Assembly: GCA_958496175.1 (NCBI GenBank)
Contig: OY292277.1
Span: 49,797,050-49,861,049 of the forward strand
Direction: 5' to 3'
Source: Sisyra terminalis
Lineage: Eukaryota; Arthropoda; Insecta; Neuroptera; Sisyridae
DNA: 64,000 nucleotides
Shown here: piece after piece, positions 47,344 through 61,041 of the stretch
Layout of the letters: each line of letters opens with the position of its first letter
How positions within the stretch are numbered: position 1 is the first letter of the stretch
Translations under genes and position numbers: made by a program
Notes under the pieces: model-generated
What the model was told of the DNA's origin: nothing
What the model saw: the letters and a program-made list of their open reading frames with translations, nothing else
The model's database searches: none

Positions 47344-48347
47344 AGACTGATTCAAAAAAAATGATGAGTTTTTTTTTTCTTAATTATATCGAAAATATTG
47401 TTGGGAATGACAAAAAAAGCCTGTGAAAGTTTAAGCTCTTAATATTAATATTAAGAGGTGCCGCATCGCAAATTTCGATTTTCCATTTCAATAACATGGG
47501 AACAATATTCTCTTGCATTTTGGAATTTTATAGCTCACGTTGGTGTCAATATTTCGGAATGACCAAGGTATATTCTTGCAGAAAATTGAATGATCTACAA
47601 AAAAGGTGTCTTACAAGTTTTTGATATATTTATTCCTTCAAAAGTTATTCGAGGTCAAAGTTGAACTAAAGAGAAATTTTAATATTTTTTCAATTTTTTG
47701 ACGCAACCATCAATTTTATGAGAAAATTTTATAGGGCGTTTTTTGTAGAGTACTTTTTTTTCTATAACTTATCTTTATAAAAGTTTTTGATATTTTTTAC
47801 AGGTTCTAAGTAATAAAAAAATAATTTTTATGTTAAAAATATAGTAATTCAGGGAATAATTTTAATAAATAAAATTACGAATATTTTCAGTTTAATGCAA
47901 ATAACTTAAGATCTGTGAAAAATATCAAAAACTTTTAAAGAGATAAGTTATAGGAAAAAAAAGTACTCTATAAAAATGTCCTATAAAATTTTCTCATAAA
48001 ATTGATGGTTGCGTCAAAAAATTGAAAAAAAAATAAAATTTCTTTTTAGATCAACTTTAACCTCAAATAACTTTTGAAAAAATAAATATATCAAAAACTT
48101 GTTAGACATTTTTTTTGTAGATCGTTCAATTTTCTACAAGAATATATCTTGGTCATTCCGAAATATTGTCACCAACGTGAGCTATAAAATTCCAAAGTGC
48201 AAGAGAATATTGTTCCCATGTTATTTAAATGGAAAATCGAAATTTGCGATGCGGCACATTAATATTAATATTAAGAGCTTAAACTTTCATAGCATTTTTT
48301 TTTGTCATTCCCAACAATATTTTCGATATAATTAAGAAAAAAAATCA
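47344..48347. mobile_element. Foldback A, copy 3 (best complete copy)
   Basis: Starts AGACTGATTCAAAAAAAATG. Left arm to about 47850, right arm mirrored to ATTAAGAAAAAAAATCAT. The block order is TTAATATTAATATTAAGAG (47438-47456), ATAACATGGGAA (47491), GATCTACAAAAAAGGT (47592), AGTTATTCGAGGTCAAAG (47643). The final 15-20 bases of the right end are missing. Confidence 0.9.
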
Positions 48348-48358
48348 TATATATATAT

Positions 48359-49195
48359 TAGGGTGGTCCTTATTTAAGGTTTTGTCCAAATTTTTTTTTA
48401 CGATGGTCCTCAATCGGTTCTAAATCTATAAAAAAAAATTCATGCCAAGTTATAGCTCTTTATTTTAATTTTAACCCGACCCCCCCCGACAGCCAAAGTT
48501 TTAAATGGAAATAACATGGGAAAAGTTCTGTTGATTTTTTGAAATTACTTTTATCATAAAATAATGAACAGATAATTTCGACCAATGACAATTCATATCG
48601 CAAATTTAACGCTCTACAAAAAAGGTCACTCATGATTTTTTGCTAACTCTAACGGTTTCTGAGTTATTTAAGGTCATAGTTGAAGCTTAAGTTAATTTTA
48701 CGATTTTTCTATTTCTACCGTCGTTTAATGATTTAAAAATGAAAAAAGAATAAAAATTCTTAATCTCAATGGTTTTTTTTTCTTTTTTCTTAGAAAACTT
48801 TCAAAGTAACCTTTATGAATTATTATTTTTTTTTTTCATTTTAAAATCAATAAACAACGGTAGAAATAGAAAAATCGTAAAATTGACTTAAGCTTCAACT
48901 ATGACCTTAAATAACTCAGAAACCGTTAGAGTTAGCAAAAAATCGTAAGTGACCTTTTTTGTAGAGCGTTAAATTTACTATTAGAATTGTCATTGGTCGA
49001 CATTATCTGTTCATTATTTCATGATGAAAAAAAAGTTCCAAAAATCAACAAAACTTTTCCCGTGTTATTTCCATTTAAAACTTTGGCTGTCGGGGGAGTC
49101 GGGTTAAAATTAAAATTAAGAGCTTTAACTTGATATGAATTTTTTGTAATAGATTTAGAATCGATTTAGGACTATCGTGAAAAAAATTTCGGACA
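48359..49195. mobile_element. Foldback B
   Basis: Starts TAGGGTGGTCCTTATTTAAG. Mirrored arms share CCCGAC...GACAGCCAAAG (48475-48500 and about 49083-49105) and ATTTCTACCG/CGGTAGAAAT near the centre. The right terminus is eroded to TTCGGACA. Blocks shared with families A, C and D are present in both arms. No transposase. Confidence 0.88.
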
Positions 49196-50704
49196 ATATA
49201 TAAACATAACATCAACAGGAGTAAAATGAAATACACACATGAATAAAATAGGGAAAAAACTTTTGCTTTTTCGATTCTTTTTTTTTTTTTTGTTGGTTGG
49301 AAACACAATAAAATGAAAAGAATAAATAAATCTAGTACTTTGAAAGCCGATATTGGAATCGACAACGTTCTTCATTGTTTTTATGTGTGTTTTTGATCGT
49401 ATACGCCAATTTATTTCCAGCCTGACTTCCCACACAACAATGAGAAATATTTCAAACCGCATCTTTCGTTTTTCTTCTTTTTGTTGGGTTTTTGTTCGAC
49501 AAACGAATGAATTTTAAATCGAAAATATATGCGCCAACGTTTTATGCATTTACATTATGATAATTACAATAATAATGTAACTAACGATGCAATTATATAT
49601 TGGAAAAGTGATTTGCATATGGGGTCGTAATGAATTAGAACAGCGTTCAAGTTTCTCGTTTTGTTAGCATTGGTTGCAATTGCACTGGAGAGTAACCAGA
49701 TAATTAAATTATTATTTGGCTTATATTAGAGGTAAAACGTTTATAATATATTCTATTTGATTAAATAGTCCATTTGGAGTGAAGGATTATGGAACTGGCG
49801 GCTCCGTCGATTCGGCCACCATTTGGTCCAATCCACTGCCACAATATTGAAATAAAATGTTTTTGCTAAATTTCATTATTCAATAAGCTGCAACTATGAA
49901 ATAATAAATAGGTAAATTCCTGTCAGATGTGTCCTGTAAAATTGGTGTAGCAAAACATCAACGGAACCTTTACTCCACTGCGCTATTCAATTCGAATGAG
50001 CTGTTAAATTGAAAATCAATATTTATGATGTTTAGCGATCTATTTAAAATTGATTAATTATTAAATAAATGCAAATTTTAATGCATATGATTAAATAATA
50101 ATGTTAATAACTCGAAACATGAACTTAATTCATCAATTTATTCAATTACTGGAAAATGTATGGGGTACATTGGTGCAAATGTATTTGGTTTAATGTTAAA
50201 AAATGTTCCACCACAATTCCGGTGGATGGTGTGAATAATGATTTGTATGGTTTGAGCTTGAAAGTATCATAATATACACTTTAAATGATTGGAAAATCTT
50301 TTGGTTAGAACCAAAGAAAATAGCAAAAATTCCAAACACTTTGTGATTGATGAGGCATTGTGACGTAACCGTGTTATTAATGTAGTTCGCTATATTCTTT
50401 AGTTGTGTTTTGTATGTTGACTGTTAACAGTTTAATTATCTTGCATCCAAATGTATAGGTTTTCCTACTTATTTATCGCTTTTCCTGGTAGTTCTAATGC
50501 TAAAAGGGAACTTGTAGATTTCGTAGAACTAATATGTCATCTTCCGCCCGAATTGGGGAAAAAATGGAGTGGTAGTTTAAGATTTATAAGATTATTAGAC
50601 ATCAAAAGTTTTGTCCTTATTTTTGCATAACAATTATTTAAGAATAACAGTTATTTCTTTCGAAATATAAAAACTAATTTTTCCAGGAAAATCTCCAAAT
50701 ATAT
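49196..50704. other. Intronic, non-repetitive; no gene recognised
   Basis: No frame with motifs. The last 12 bases (50693-50704) are the left target duplication of the next element. Confidence 0.5.
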
Positions 50705-51366
50705 TCAAAATAAGTTTTTTTTTGCTGACTTTGAACAGTTATACTGTGTATACAATATATAGAATATTTTGCGGTATATGTATTGCGGAATATTTTGCGG
50801 CAATTTATGTAGTATAATTTAATATAATATTATATAAAAATCATACCATAAACATGAATTTGAACAGAAGTGCAAACAAAAATATTCGTGACGTATTGCC
50901 CAGATACGTATTTCGATTGCCAAGCAATCTAACTCAGTGGTCATCAAGTAGTTTCGGTCACTCCGGAACTGCTTCACAATGAATGTGTGAATCATCACAA
51001 AGCAGTTACGGAGTGATTCAAACCAAGGTTTATAAATTACACAGGTTGTCTCATTAGAAAAAAAATGACGTCATACGAAGAATTTTGAAATTTGAATCTA
51101 TCTGAAGATATATACGAATTTCTTCTGAATACGTCACGTAGCGCATGAGGCTACCTATGTATTTTATAAACCTTGGATCCAAACTACTTGATGACCACTG
51201 AGTTAGATTGCTTGGCAATTGAAATACGTATCTGGGCAATACGTCACGAATATTTTTGTTTGAACTTCTGTTCAAATTTATGTTGGTGGTATGATTTTTA
51301 TACATTATTATATTAAATTATACTACATAAATTGGACCGCCATATATTCCATATATTGTATACACA
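50705..51366. mobile_element. Palindromic Penelope-like retroelement copy 2
   Basis: Flanked by CTCCAAATATAT at 50693-50704 and 51367-51378, a 12-bp duplication. Both inverted arms are present with the TTTCGATTGCCAAGCAATC block, but the core reads CTGAGTTA instead of CTGATGA. A 152-bp MITE interrupts the centre. Confidence 0.75.
51024..51175. mobile_element. AAGGTTTATAAA MITE, 152 bp, complete
   Basis: Ends CAAGGTTTATAAAT and ATTTTATAAACCTTG; flanks GATTCAAAC (51015-51023) and GATCCAAAC (51176-51184) form a 9-bp (or 8-bp) duplication with one change. The uninterrupted form GAGTGATCCAAACTAC is at 10808. Confidence 0.9.
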
Positions 51367-51650
51367 CTCCAAATATATATTTTGAATCCTACAATTAATA
51401 TATAATTTACATTTTACTAGATACAAGAAAACAAGGCATGAAGAACCAAATGTTGAAATCTCTTTACATTTATGTTACCTTCTTATCCTTATATAAAAAT
51501 TTTCAGTTGGTAGATAAATTATTTCACTTAATTGTAAAAACCTTTGGTTTCGAAGACAAACGTAGAATCTTACCAATGTCAACCTTACCGAAGAAAGTCC
51601 AAAATTATCTATCGAAAATACCAAACTTATTAATTAAACAAAACTCATTA

Positions 51651-52380
51651 AGGGTGGATCACCGTCAGAACGTAAAAAAAATGACTTTTTTAAAACTGCT
51701 GCCATTTTTTTTAGAGATATTAAAAAACGGTCTTCGGCATGTAAAAGTTGAAGTTTTGAACTATTTTTTTTTTATTTGCCCCGATATGTCCCCCCCTCCC
51801 CCATTTACAGCGCTTTGAAAAAGGGTTCTCACAAATGAGGAGGCAAACGGGAGACAAGTTTTCTCGGAAACCGGAAGTCGGATCATGATTTTCCAAAGAA
51901 TGTAGGTTTTGGTAATGCGTCTTCTTGGTACTGAACCTCGAAAATCCGAAAAAAGTTGAAAATTCACAAAATGGCGCTACTTTGAAAAAAAAGTTAAAAA
52001 AAACAACCTTTTTTTAGACCTTTCCCCCTCTCCCACTTTGAGGGGGGAGGTTTGGCCAATTTCAGAGGTTCAGTACCATGAAGACGTGTTGAACTATAAC
52101 ACTCTCCAGTTTCAAGTCAATCTGTCGGATAGTTTCTGAGAAATCTTGTCTCCCAGTTTTAAAAAGTTGATTTCGAGAAAAACGCATTTAAAGTTTTTTT
52201 AAGATATTTTTTTATGTTCTTATCAATTTATTCAATTTTTATGTATATATGTATATATAGGTCTATAACTCGAAATATTTCGAATATCGACAAATCCTTT
52301 TAACAAGTTATTCTTGAATGTTATAAGAAGACATTTATGGAAATAAAAATCGATTTTTTTTTCTGACGGTGATCCACCCT
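51651..52380 (+). mobile_element. TA-flanked MITE, GGGTGGATCACC family, copy 2
   Basis: AGGGTGGATCACCGTCAGAA to TTCTGACGGTGATCCACCCT, with TA at 51649-51650 and 52381-52382. Reverse-oriented copy of 2733-3444. Confidence 0.92.
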
Positions 52381-52382
52381 TA

Positions 52383-53178
52383 AAAAGCTTCTTAAAATTT
52401 ACAATTGCTAGTCCAGATTAAAAAATTAAAGTCCCCTATCATTCGTTATTTAAATTACAGCATACATTAGATTCGAAAGTCTTAAAATATTTTTTTTTTG
52501 ATGAATTATTCGGTATACACATGCGAATGCTTTTAAAGATGTTAATCAGTTATGGAAATATCGTAATACTAGCTACTGGAATAATATAAACCTAATGAAA
52601 ATTGGCTTTTATCAATTTACTCAATATTCATAAAAATTACAAAAGGTATTTATTAGTCATAAATATTTACCCATACTCAATTATGTACTCTCATTATTAT
52701 TTATCGAATGGACGTAATTAGTAAGTTAAAAGTTTTAATGATCCATTTATGAACCATACATTAATTATAGGAAAGTAATTGATTTTTTTGAGTAATTCCT
52801 GATGTGATATATTTATAGAATGACACAGAAAAGTTTTCCTTAAAAATTTTTCTAGTTATTAATTCTTAAAACCCTTCTTTATGTCATTGTTTTTTTCATC
52901 AAAAAGCCTTGAAGTTTATGTATAAGTTGTTACTAAATTGGGACATGATAAATTCTTGAAAAATTCTGAAGGTGCTATTTTTAAACGTTACGGACAAATA
53001 TTTGATCGAATATGCACGAAAATCTATGGGAAAATTTTTTATTTCTGCTCTCCTTTATCTTTGCTTTACTTATCAATATCTTAATGTAGAATACAGAACT
53101 AAATATTTTGTTTTTAAACTCTTTTTCTTGAAGGTGTACCGAAATTTAATATTACGTCAAAATTTTTTTTTTAAATTT
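52383..53178. other. Intronic, AT-rich; no gene recognised
   Basis: Only short A/T-rich frames. Confidence 0.5.
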
Positions 53179-53934
53179 ATTCTTGCAAACAGACTGAAAA
53201 GTTTTGTTTTGACGTAAAAAGACACCAGTTAAAATTTCTGCTCTTAATATTAACATTAAGATTGTCCTCATCGCGTTTTTTTATTTCCCATAGGAATGAC
53301 ATGGGAAAAGTTATTTTTACTTCTTCTGATTTTATACCGTTCAAACGACTATTTAAATAATAAATCTCTTCTATGATCTTTATAGAGAATTAAACGCTCT
53401 ACAAAAAAGGACTGATAACATTTTTTGATTAGTCCATGTGTTCAAAAGTTATTCAAGATCAAAGTTCAATTCTTTAAAAATTTTATCAAAAAAAATTAAC
53501 TAAAAAATTTAATTAAAAAATCATTTGTTGACATCTCTCACAAATCAAATTCATGTTTGATAAAAAATTTGATCTCTATTTTAATACTGAAACCAACAGT
53601 TTTGGTATAATATACAAAATTCGATCAAATTTTTAAAGAATTGAACTTTGATCTTGAATAACTTTTGAACACATGGACTAATCAAAAAATGTTATCAGTC
53701 CTTTTTTGTAGAGCGTTTAATTCTCTATAAAGATCATAGAAGAGATTTATTATTTAAATAGTCGTTTGAACGGTATAAAAATCAGAAGAAGTAAAAATAA
53801 CTTTTCCCATGTCATTCTTATGGGTAATAAAAAAAATGCGATGAGGACAACCTTAATATTAATATTAAGAGCTGAAATTTTAGCTGGTGTCTTTTTACGT
53901 GAAAACAAAACTATTCAGCCTATTTGCAAGAAAA
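53179..53934. mobile_element. Foldback C
   Basis: Ends ATTCTTGCAAACAGACTG and the mirrored GCCTATTTGCAAGAA. Arms of about 300 bp carry TGTCCTCATCGCG, AATGACATGGGAAAAGTTAT, AAACGCTCTACAAAAAAGG and AAAGTTATTCAAGATC in mirror order. No coding capacity. Confidence 0.9.
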
Positions 53935-55224
53935 AATAAAAATATTTATTTATACATAGTATATAGTGAGGAAAGAAATGCAAAACATTTCATTTATTTG
54001 ATAAACAAATGTTTGGACGGATGATTTCCTTTGTAGTCCATTTAAAAAGACAGTGGCATTTTCTTTTCTGGTTTTGTGACAGGAAAATACAATGCTTTGT
54101 ATATGAATTTATAAATCGTTGAATGGCTAAAAGTTGAGAAAAATATTTCAATGAAAACAGAAGATTCAATTCTATTCATTTGGTGCTTGTACCTACATTA
54201 TTCAAACTATTATTGAAAAGTATTTGTATTGATTGTACTGGATGTTCTGAATAACTATGGACATCAGCAATTCTCCACTAAATTTTTATATACAATCTTG
54301 CTTTATCCTCCTATTCTCATCCCTTAGTTCCTTCAGTTGTGATTTACCAAATAAAAGCTATTTTTTCCCTATGAATTTCCTTCTTTTTCTATTGAAAAAG
54401 CAAATAATTTGGTTTGAAAAAATTTCAAACCAAAACTTATTATTAAATAATCTTGAAAAATTTTCAGAAAAATAGTTCAAAGCCAAAGCTATGAAATAAA
54501 TTTTCATGCTTTTCTTGCTTCCTGATTCTCCCATAGGATTTCCCCGATTGCCACAGTTCTGAGCAATTGGTCTATTATTAAGTACATATGGTCAAGTTCC
54601 AATTGTTGATCGGGGAATTTGGAATCGTTTATTAATAATAATTGGCTATTGATTATGTATGTTCTGAAGTCTGAAATTATAACTTATACATACATATTAG
54701 TATGCACAAAGTGAAAATGCATCAATTGGTATAAAGAAAAGCGAAGCTTTTCTGTTTTGCTGGCAAAAACAGCTAATTTCTTTGAGCAGTGCAAATGAAT
54801 TGGAAATTTTGATCAAAGTTCGAGAAATCAAGTGTATAATTGTTTAAATTAATTTATATCAAGAATTAGAGATTAAATTATTAATTTGCTACTAAAAGCT
54901 AAGTTTTTTAGTCGAATAATAATTTACAATTGAGGAAACATCAAGAGCTTTTTGTGAGCTTAATGTTTATGTTCATACTTAAGAGTTTGTAATTATGATT
55001 TACTAAGCAGTACTTTAAAAATATATCCATTCATTGGAGTAACAAATGTTACCAATATCTTTATGATATTCACAATCATTTATGTGCAATCCATTGAATT
55101 TTATGATCATATTTCTTCATCATTTTTCAAACTTTCGGATGGCGTCATCAATCATAAATCGAGGTTTTTCGAACTATTAAACTTCTTCTTTAACTAAAAA
55201 CAAAAATTATCAGAATAGTAAAAA
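53935..55224. other. Intronic, AT-rich; no gene recognised
   Basis: No motifs in any frame and no match to other repeats of the window. Confidence 0.5.
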
Positions 55225-55610
55225 CTAGCTGATCCCCGCAACTTCGTCTGCGTAACGTAGGTGTTGATTATGTTTTCTTTTCAAATTTGCCATTTGTAGT
55301 GGTATATGAAAATTTTTATTTTTCTTATTTCTTTTACGAAAAACATAATCATACTTAAAAACACTATTTTGTCAACTTAAAAAAAAAACACATTTAATAA
55401 ACTGTTGCAAAGAATAAAATTGTTCTATGTAATAATCAATTAATTTTCAAAAAATATTTATAACTATCTAAAAAGAGTATGTCTATTGCGTATAGCTACG
55501 GTAGGTATACCTACCGTAGACCAAATAATCTGTAAATCAATCAGCATCTATACATAAATAAAAAATATCACCAAGTTCAATACAGTTGGTCTTAATTATA
55601 AGTAAAATGG
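55225..55610 (-). mobile_element. Helitron H5, 3'-terminal fragment
   Basis: CTAGCTGATCCCCGCAACTT onward matches about 385 bp of the 3' part of H2/H3 and then breaks off. The 5' end is missing. Confidence 0.85.
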
Positions 55611-55717
55611 GGTGACCATGCAACATTTTTCAAATAACTTACATTTTTAAACTTGTGATATCTTTCGAATGAAAAGTTCAAATTGAATAACTGAAAAAGT
55701 TATATAATGGTATTGAT

Positions 55718-55838
55718 GAATATTTTTGTTTGAACTTTTGTTCAAATTTTTGTTTGTGGTATGATTTTTATATATTATTATATTAAATTATACTACATAA
55801 ATTGGACCGCAATATATTCTATATACTGTATACACAAT
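55718..55838 (+). mobile_element. Penelope-like element, right-end fragment
   Basis: GAATATTTTTGTTTGAACTT to ATACTGTATACACAA matches the right arm distal to the hammerhead-like block. Confidence 0.75.
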
Positions 55839-56027
55839 TATCAATAAGTTGAGCAAATTAAAACGATAATACCCCAAATAATAAGAGTGGTGTAATGATG
55901 GTTGAACGGTCAAACTCGTGTGTTGATTTTATAAATTTCGACATTTTGATTTTCTTTCGTCATTTGTGGGCCTTTTATTCATAGTACGGAGTCACCAATT
56001 TGTAGTTAACGATTTTTAAATATAATA

Positions 56028-56626
56028 CAGTGGATCCCCGGTGATCCGACAAACAGTTTGTAGGGCAGAGTCGAATTAGCGAATTTATCGGATTAACGAG
56101 TACTGCCTAAGACCCCCTATAGTCCGGAATTTTTTACGAAAGAGTACCTTGTAATCCGAGAAATTACAGATCCAATGATAAGATTCTACATGTTATATAC
56201 ATATTATGTACTTTGAAGTACAAATCATACTTCATTATGTATATGTCAAATTTAGAAAATTAAACAACACAGTAGAGAGCTTACGTTTTATTTGCATTAG
56301 GACTTTACATAAGGATTACTTTACATTAGAAAATAATTGTGTACAAACAAATGTACATAGAAATAATCAAAAATTATTCATTTTATTGGTATTGATATTA
56401 TTTTCTTGAGAAAAGAACATCAAATATTTATTGTTTTATTATATGCATTTGTTATTACATTATAGGTAAACAAAAGAATAGCTTTACCTATAGTTTGAAG
56501 AAATTTTTTTTAAAAGTAGTATTTTTTTCTTTCTGTGTAGTGAAGATTGCCAAAAAAATATTCAATACATAATAAATAATAGACCATGTCGGATTACAGG
56601 GGGTGCCGGATTATCGGGGTCCACTG
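56028..56626 (-). mobile_element. pogo/Tigger-type MITE, copy 2
   Basis: CAGTGGATCCCCGGTGATCC to ATTATCGGGGTCCACTG, in reverse orientation to 25924-26365. About 160 bp longer in the middle. TA on the left; AA on the right, probably a mutated TA. Confidence 0.88.
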
Positions 56627-56841
56627 AATTTTTTACTTTTAACTACAATTAACATTTTAACTAAAATTAATTTACCCTTAAAAATTATTTTACAATTGGG
56701 CGAGTAAATCATAAAATTAATGATGGAATACAAAAAATAGTGCCTATATAGTTGGTATTGTTAAATTAAAACGTGGTCATCAATTTTCTATAAGAATTTT
56801 CCCCTCAGGACTATCTGATTTGTTGAATAAAGTAGTGCATA

Positions 56842-58477
56842 CTAGAAAACCATTCTCAAGTTAACGTAATACGCAGGCGCGTACAACCATAAGAAATACT
56901 AATGTTTCCTACCTCATTCTCTCTAATGTTAAATCTTATAGATTTACGTAAATGTTTCTCTTTTTGTTGCCGCTTTCCGTTTCCGTTTCATAAAATTTCA
57001 AGCCACAACGATGATAAAGAAGTTTTCACTTCAAAATTAATATAAATATTTAGCAGGTAATTTATTACTATTTTTTGATTAAAATTTAAGTACATTTACA
57101 TACTGTTACTTTAAAATAATGAACAGTGGTCCAAATTCAAAATCCCATAAACTTTTTTCCAAGACCAAAACTAAAGTTGGTTTAACTATTTCAACTAAAT
57201 TAAGGGATTAAAACTGTTTACAATCTTTGAAGTTTAATGAGGCAATTATATATTTTATTACCCTTTGATTTTGTTAGGGCTAAATATAAGTTAATTTACC
57301 CTTAAAAATTATTTTACAATTAGTCGAGTAAGTCATTAAATTAATGATGGAATACAAAAAATAGTTCCTATATAGTTGGTATTGTTAAATTAAAACGTGG
57401 TCACCAATTTTCCATATGAATTTTCCTCTCAGGACTATCTGATTTGTTGAGTAAAGTAGTGCATAGTGTTGAAGAAAGTACTTTTGTTCTGTTGGCTTAT
57501 TGTGGATTTTTCCATGTATATTAGACTGATTAAAAAAAAACGATGTTTTATTTTCTTAATTAAATCGAAAATATTGCTGGGAATGACTAAAAAAATCCTG
57601 TGAAAGTTTAAGCTTTTAATATTAATATTAAGAGGTGCCGCATCGCAAATTTCGATTTTCCATTTAAATAACGTGGGAACAATATTTTCTTGCACTTTGG
57701 AATTTTATAGCTCACGTTGGTGACAATATTTCGAAATGACCAAGGTATATTCTTGTAGAAAATTTAACGATCTACAAAAAAGGTCTCGAACAGGTTTATG
57801 ATATATTTATTCCTTCAAAAGTTATTCGAGGTCAAAGTTGAACTAAAGAGAAATTCAAATCCATTTTATGTAAGGTTCAATTCCAGTGTAAATAACAACA
57901 ATAATAATACCAGGTTCACGGGTTATTGGAATATATTTAAATTAATTTAAACAATCATTGATTTTACGAGGTTTCGTATTCGTTATCAATTTGCCATACG
58001 AATTTTTCCCTCAGGACTATCTGATTTGTTGAATAAAGTAGTGCATAGTGTTGAAAACAGTACTTTTGTTCTGTTGGCTTATTGTGGATTTTTCCATGTA
58101 TATGTGTATCTTTTTACTGTCGCTTTTCGTTTCCGTTTCATAAAATTTTAAGTCACAACGATGCGAAAGAAGTTTTCACTTCAAAAATCCTTTTTTTTTT
58201 CGGTCAAATGAAAAATAAAAATTTACCATTTTTTCGGAAAATTATCAGCGATAAAGTAGCCACAACGTTAATTGCTGGTTTTTTTCCAATTTCGTTAAAT
58301 TTCCACTATTTTCTTGATGATATTGGTTAATTTCCTGGTTTCTTAAGTCAGTCGAGTCCTTACTACTGAAAATAAGTTTTTAAGTCATTGGAATATTTTT
58401 CTTGAAAACCTCAAAAGAAATGCCAACTTTTCCGAATTTGGGAATGAATGTTAAATCATAATCAAATTGATGTCTGA
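56842..58477 (+). repeat. 1.63-kb segmental duplication, copy 1
   Basis: From CTAGAAAACCATTCTCAAGT to TAATCAAATTGATGTCTGA, matching 61341-62968 nearly throughout. It contains a single arm of foldback A (57533-57855) at the same place as in copy 2. Just upstream, 56750-56841 repeats a phrase that also occurs inside the unit (about 57370-57470). Confidence 0.9.
57533..57855 (+). mobile_element. Foldback A, partial arm (copy 4)
   Basis: AGACTGATTAAAAAAAAACG through the block order to GTTGAACTAAAGAGAAATT. Only the outer part of one arm is present. Confidence 0.88.
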
Positions 58478-61041
58478 TGTCAGTCGAGTCTTTACTACTG
58501 AAAGTCATAGTTTTCGAGTAGATATTTCAATATAATTGTAATCAAGCCATTGAAATATTTTTCTTGAAATCCCCAAAAATGCCAACTTTTTTAACAAATC
58601 TTTTCTCCGTAGGATTAACATTTAACAATTTGTCAATAATGTATTAAGTTTAAGTAAGATAAACAAATAAGATTAATTAAAAGCATATCAGCGTTGTAAT
58701 AGCATAAAATTGTTGGGACATGTCATTAGCCTGGAGATGCACTCGAGTAAAAGTATCAGGAAGAAAATAAAAAAGACTCGTTTAGGGAACAATATCTATG
58801 CAAATTTGTCTAGTAAATGACGAAAAGTTGAATGTAATTTTTGTGTAAGTCTTTGGGACCCATTTAATTTGAGACTCCTCCACATCTTACCTCGTTATAC
58901 AACCATACCTACATACCTGTCCGTCTGGTTTATGGGTGCGTTACAATGTGGATGAATGATAACGGTAAATGAGGCACAAACGGGAGCCGGGAAGAATCGG
59001 GAATGGGGGGGGAAGCGGAAAAACGAAACGAGACGGGCCCTTTGTTATCATCTGCTACACACTAATTTACCGTATTTTACATTTTATAATGGCCTTTGTA
59101 CGCACGTGTTACGCTTCTGTACAGAATTAATAAGTACGACATTCGACAACGGCCACAACGGGCTAACAATAAGAGCCATAAGGGATGAGATACTTTGACT
59201 TCCCGGGGATGAGCTTGGGGGTGGCGGAAACGGTTACATTATAAGGCTTGTGCCACATATGTGTCACACAACGTGCATTTGAATAATATACGTTTGTTAT
59301 TAGCATAAATGTTCCTCTTAAAAAGCCATTTAACATTACAAAAAAAAGTGCCCGTCTCCCCATGTTTTCCGTTCTCAAAGTCAATCAATTTAAAATTTCT
59401 CGCATTAAAACAAAATATTCCATACGATTTAGGGTTGACGGCGATGTGATTATTAACCGCGATGGAATTGGCCAATTTTCCGGTAAAAATATTCGCTAAT
59501 CAACAGTTAAATTCTACCAATATATAGCAACAACAATCAATGACAACAAATAATGAAAATGTAATTGCAAAATTTATTCGAAAAATGCTAATCGAAAATC
59601 ACAAATGCGAAGAATTTCCAATCAATTTAACGGGAACCGATTTTCATATCGCAATGAGTTTCGAATGGGAGTTCCAATTATTTGTTTTAAATATAAATAG
59701 CAACAGAGAAAATTTAACTATTTTTTTTTGTCCCGGTCTTCTCGCCGGTTTTCATCATCTGGGATAATTACAAAATGAAAATTTGATTATGTCTTGGCTT
59801 CTGTTCGGTTCCTCGGAATTTCTCGGGGGATTTTCACCTGCAAATAAATAGATTGTCATAACTTCTATTGGAACAACAACAAGCGTTACGAGAGACAACG
59901 GTTCCTGCGGGAATGTATCTGCCGTTGCTTGGCCGGCTCTTGCTAATTTGGCCTTCTATAATGAATCAATCTTCCACTAAAATCACCTGGAGAATAGCAT
60001 CGTCTCAAAAGCATCCCTTAACAATGTTAACAATGTTGTCTCTAATAATGTAACTTCTCAAAGTCGATATATAACTTGCATTTATTTTAAAGTAATAACT
60101 ACGTCAATTATGCTTTTAGTGTTTCATTGGTACGATAAGAAAAATTATACGGAAAATACATTTTTTTTTTCGGTCAAATGAAAACTAAAAGTTGACCAAT
60201 TTTTCCACGAAGTTAACCGCTGGTTTTTTTCCAATTTCGTTAAATTTTCACTATTTTCTTGATGATATTGGTTACTTTTCTGGTTTCTTAAGTCAGTTAA
60301 GTCTTTACTACTGAAAATCACGGGTTTTCAGTGGATATTTCAATATAGTTTGAATTAAGTAATTGGAATATTTTCTTTGAAAACCTCAAAAAGAAATGCC
60401 AACTTTTCTGAATTTGGAAATGAATTTTAAATCATAATCAAATTGATGTCTGATTTTTTGTTTTACTTTAAGCAAAGTGCACTATTTACAAATTATTGTA
60501 GGGTTTATTTTACGATTTATTAACATATTACATACATTTATCCTGAATCCAAATTTGCATTTTCGATAAATGATACGAGAGCCTATGATAATGGAAATAT
60601 AAAATAAATCCAGTGGTGGTAAAGATGCAGGTATCGTTTAATATTTGAAACTATTGGTATTTGGACATCGTTGGAATTACATTTTTCTCGATACCTTGAA
60701 AATACTTGCAGCACAGTAAAATATTCTTTTCCATTAGAATTTTTAATTATTATCCATAAAATATCTTCATGTCCTCAACGTTGTGGGTTTTAAATTTCGT
60801 TGGAAGCACAATTGTTCACAAAAGGAGCACATATTATGACCGAACATATTGTTAAAAAAAATTTAACGAAATTCTTCATGAGCAATTTTATTTCGACGAA
60901 ATTTTGAGTACCTAAGGAATTGGCTGTACATTTATTTGAGTAGCACCTGAAAAACAGTTCGTTATATTATGTGATATCTGAATTAATTTTAAATTACCTT
61001 TTATTTTATTGAAATTTCGTGATTATGGACGAAATATGCGA
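58478..61041. other. Intronic; mixed-composition island and a partial repeat
   Basis: 58850-59500 and 59800-60060 are less AT-rich and non-repetitive, possible regulatory DNA. 60163-60470 repeats the tail of the 1.63-kb unit (TTTTTTCGGTCAAATGAAAA onward). Short frames at 59540-59767 and 59868-60053 have no recognised motif. Confidence 0.4.
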
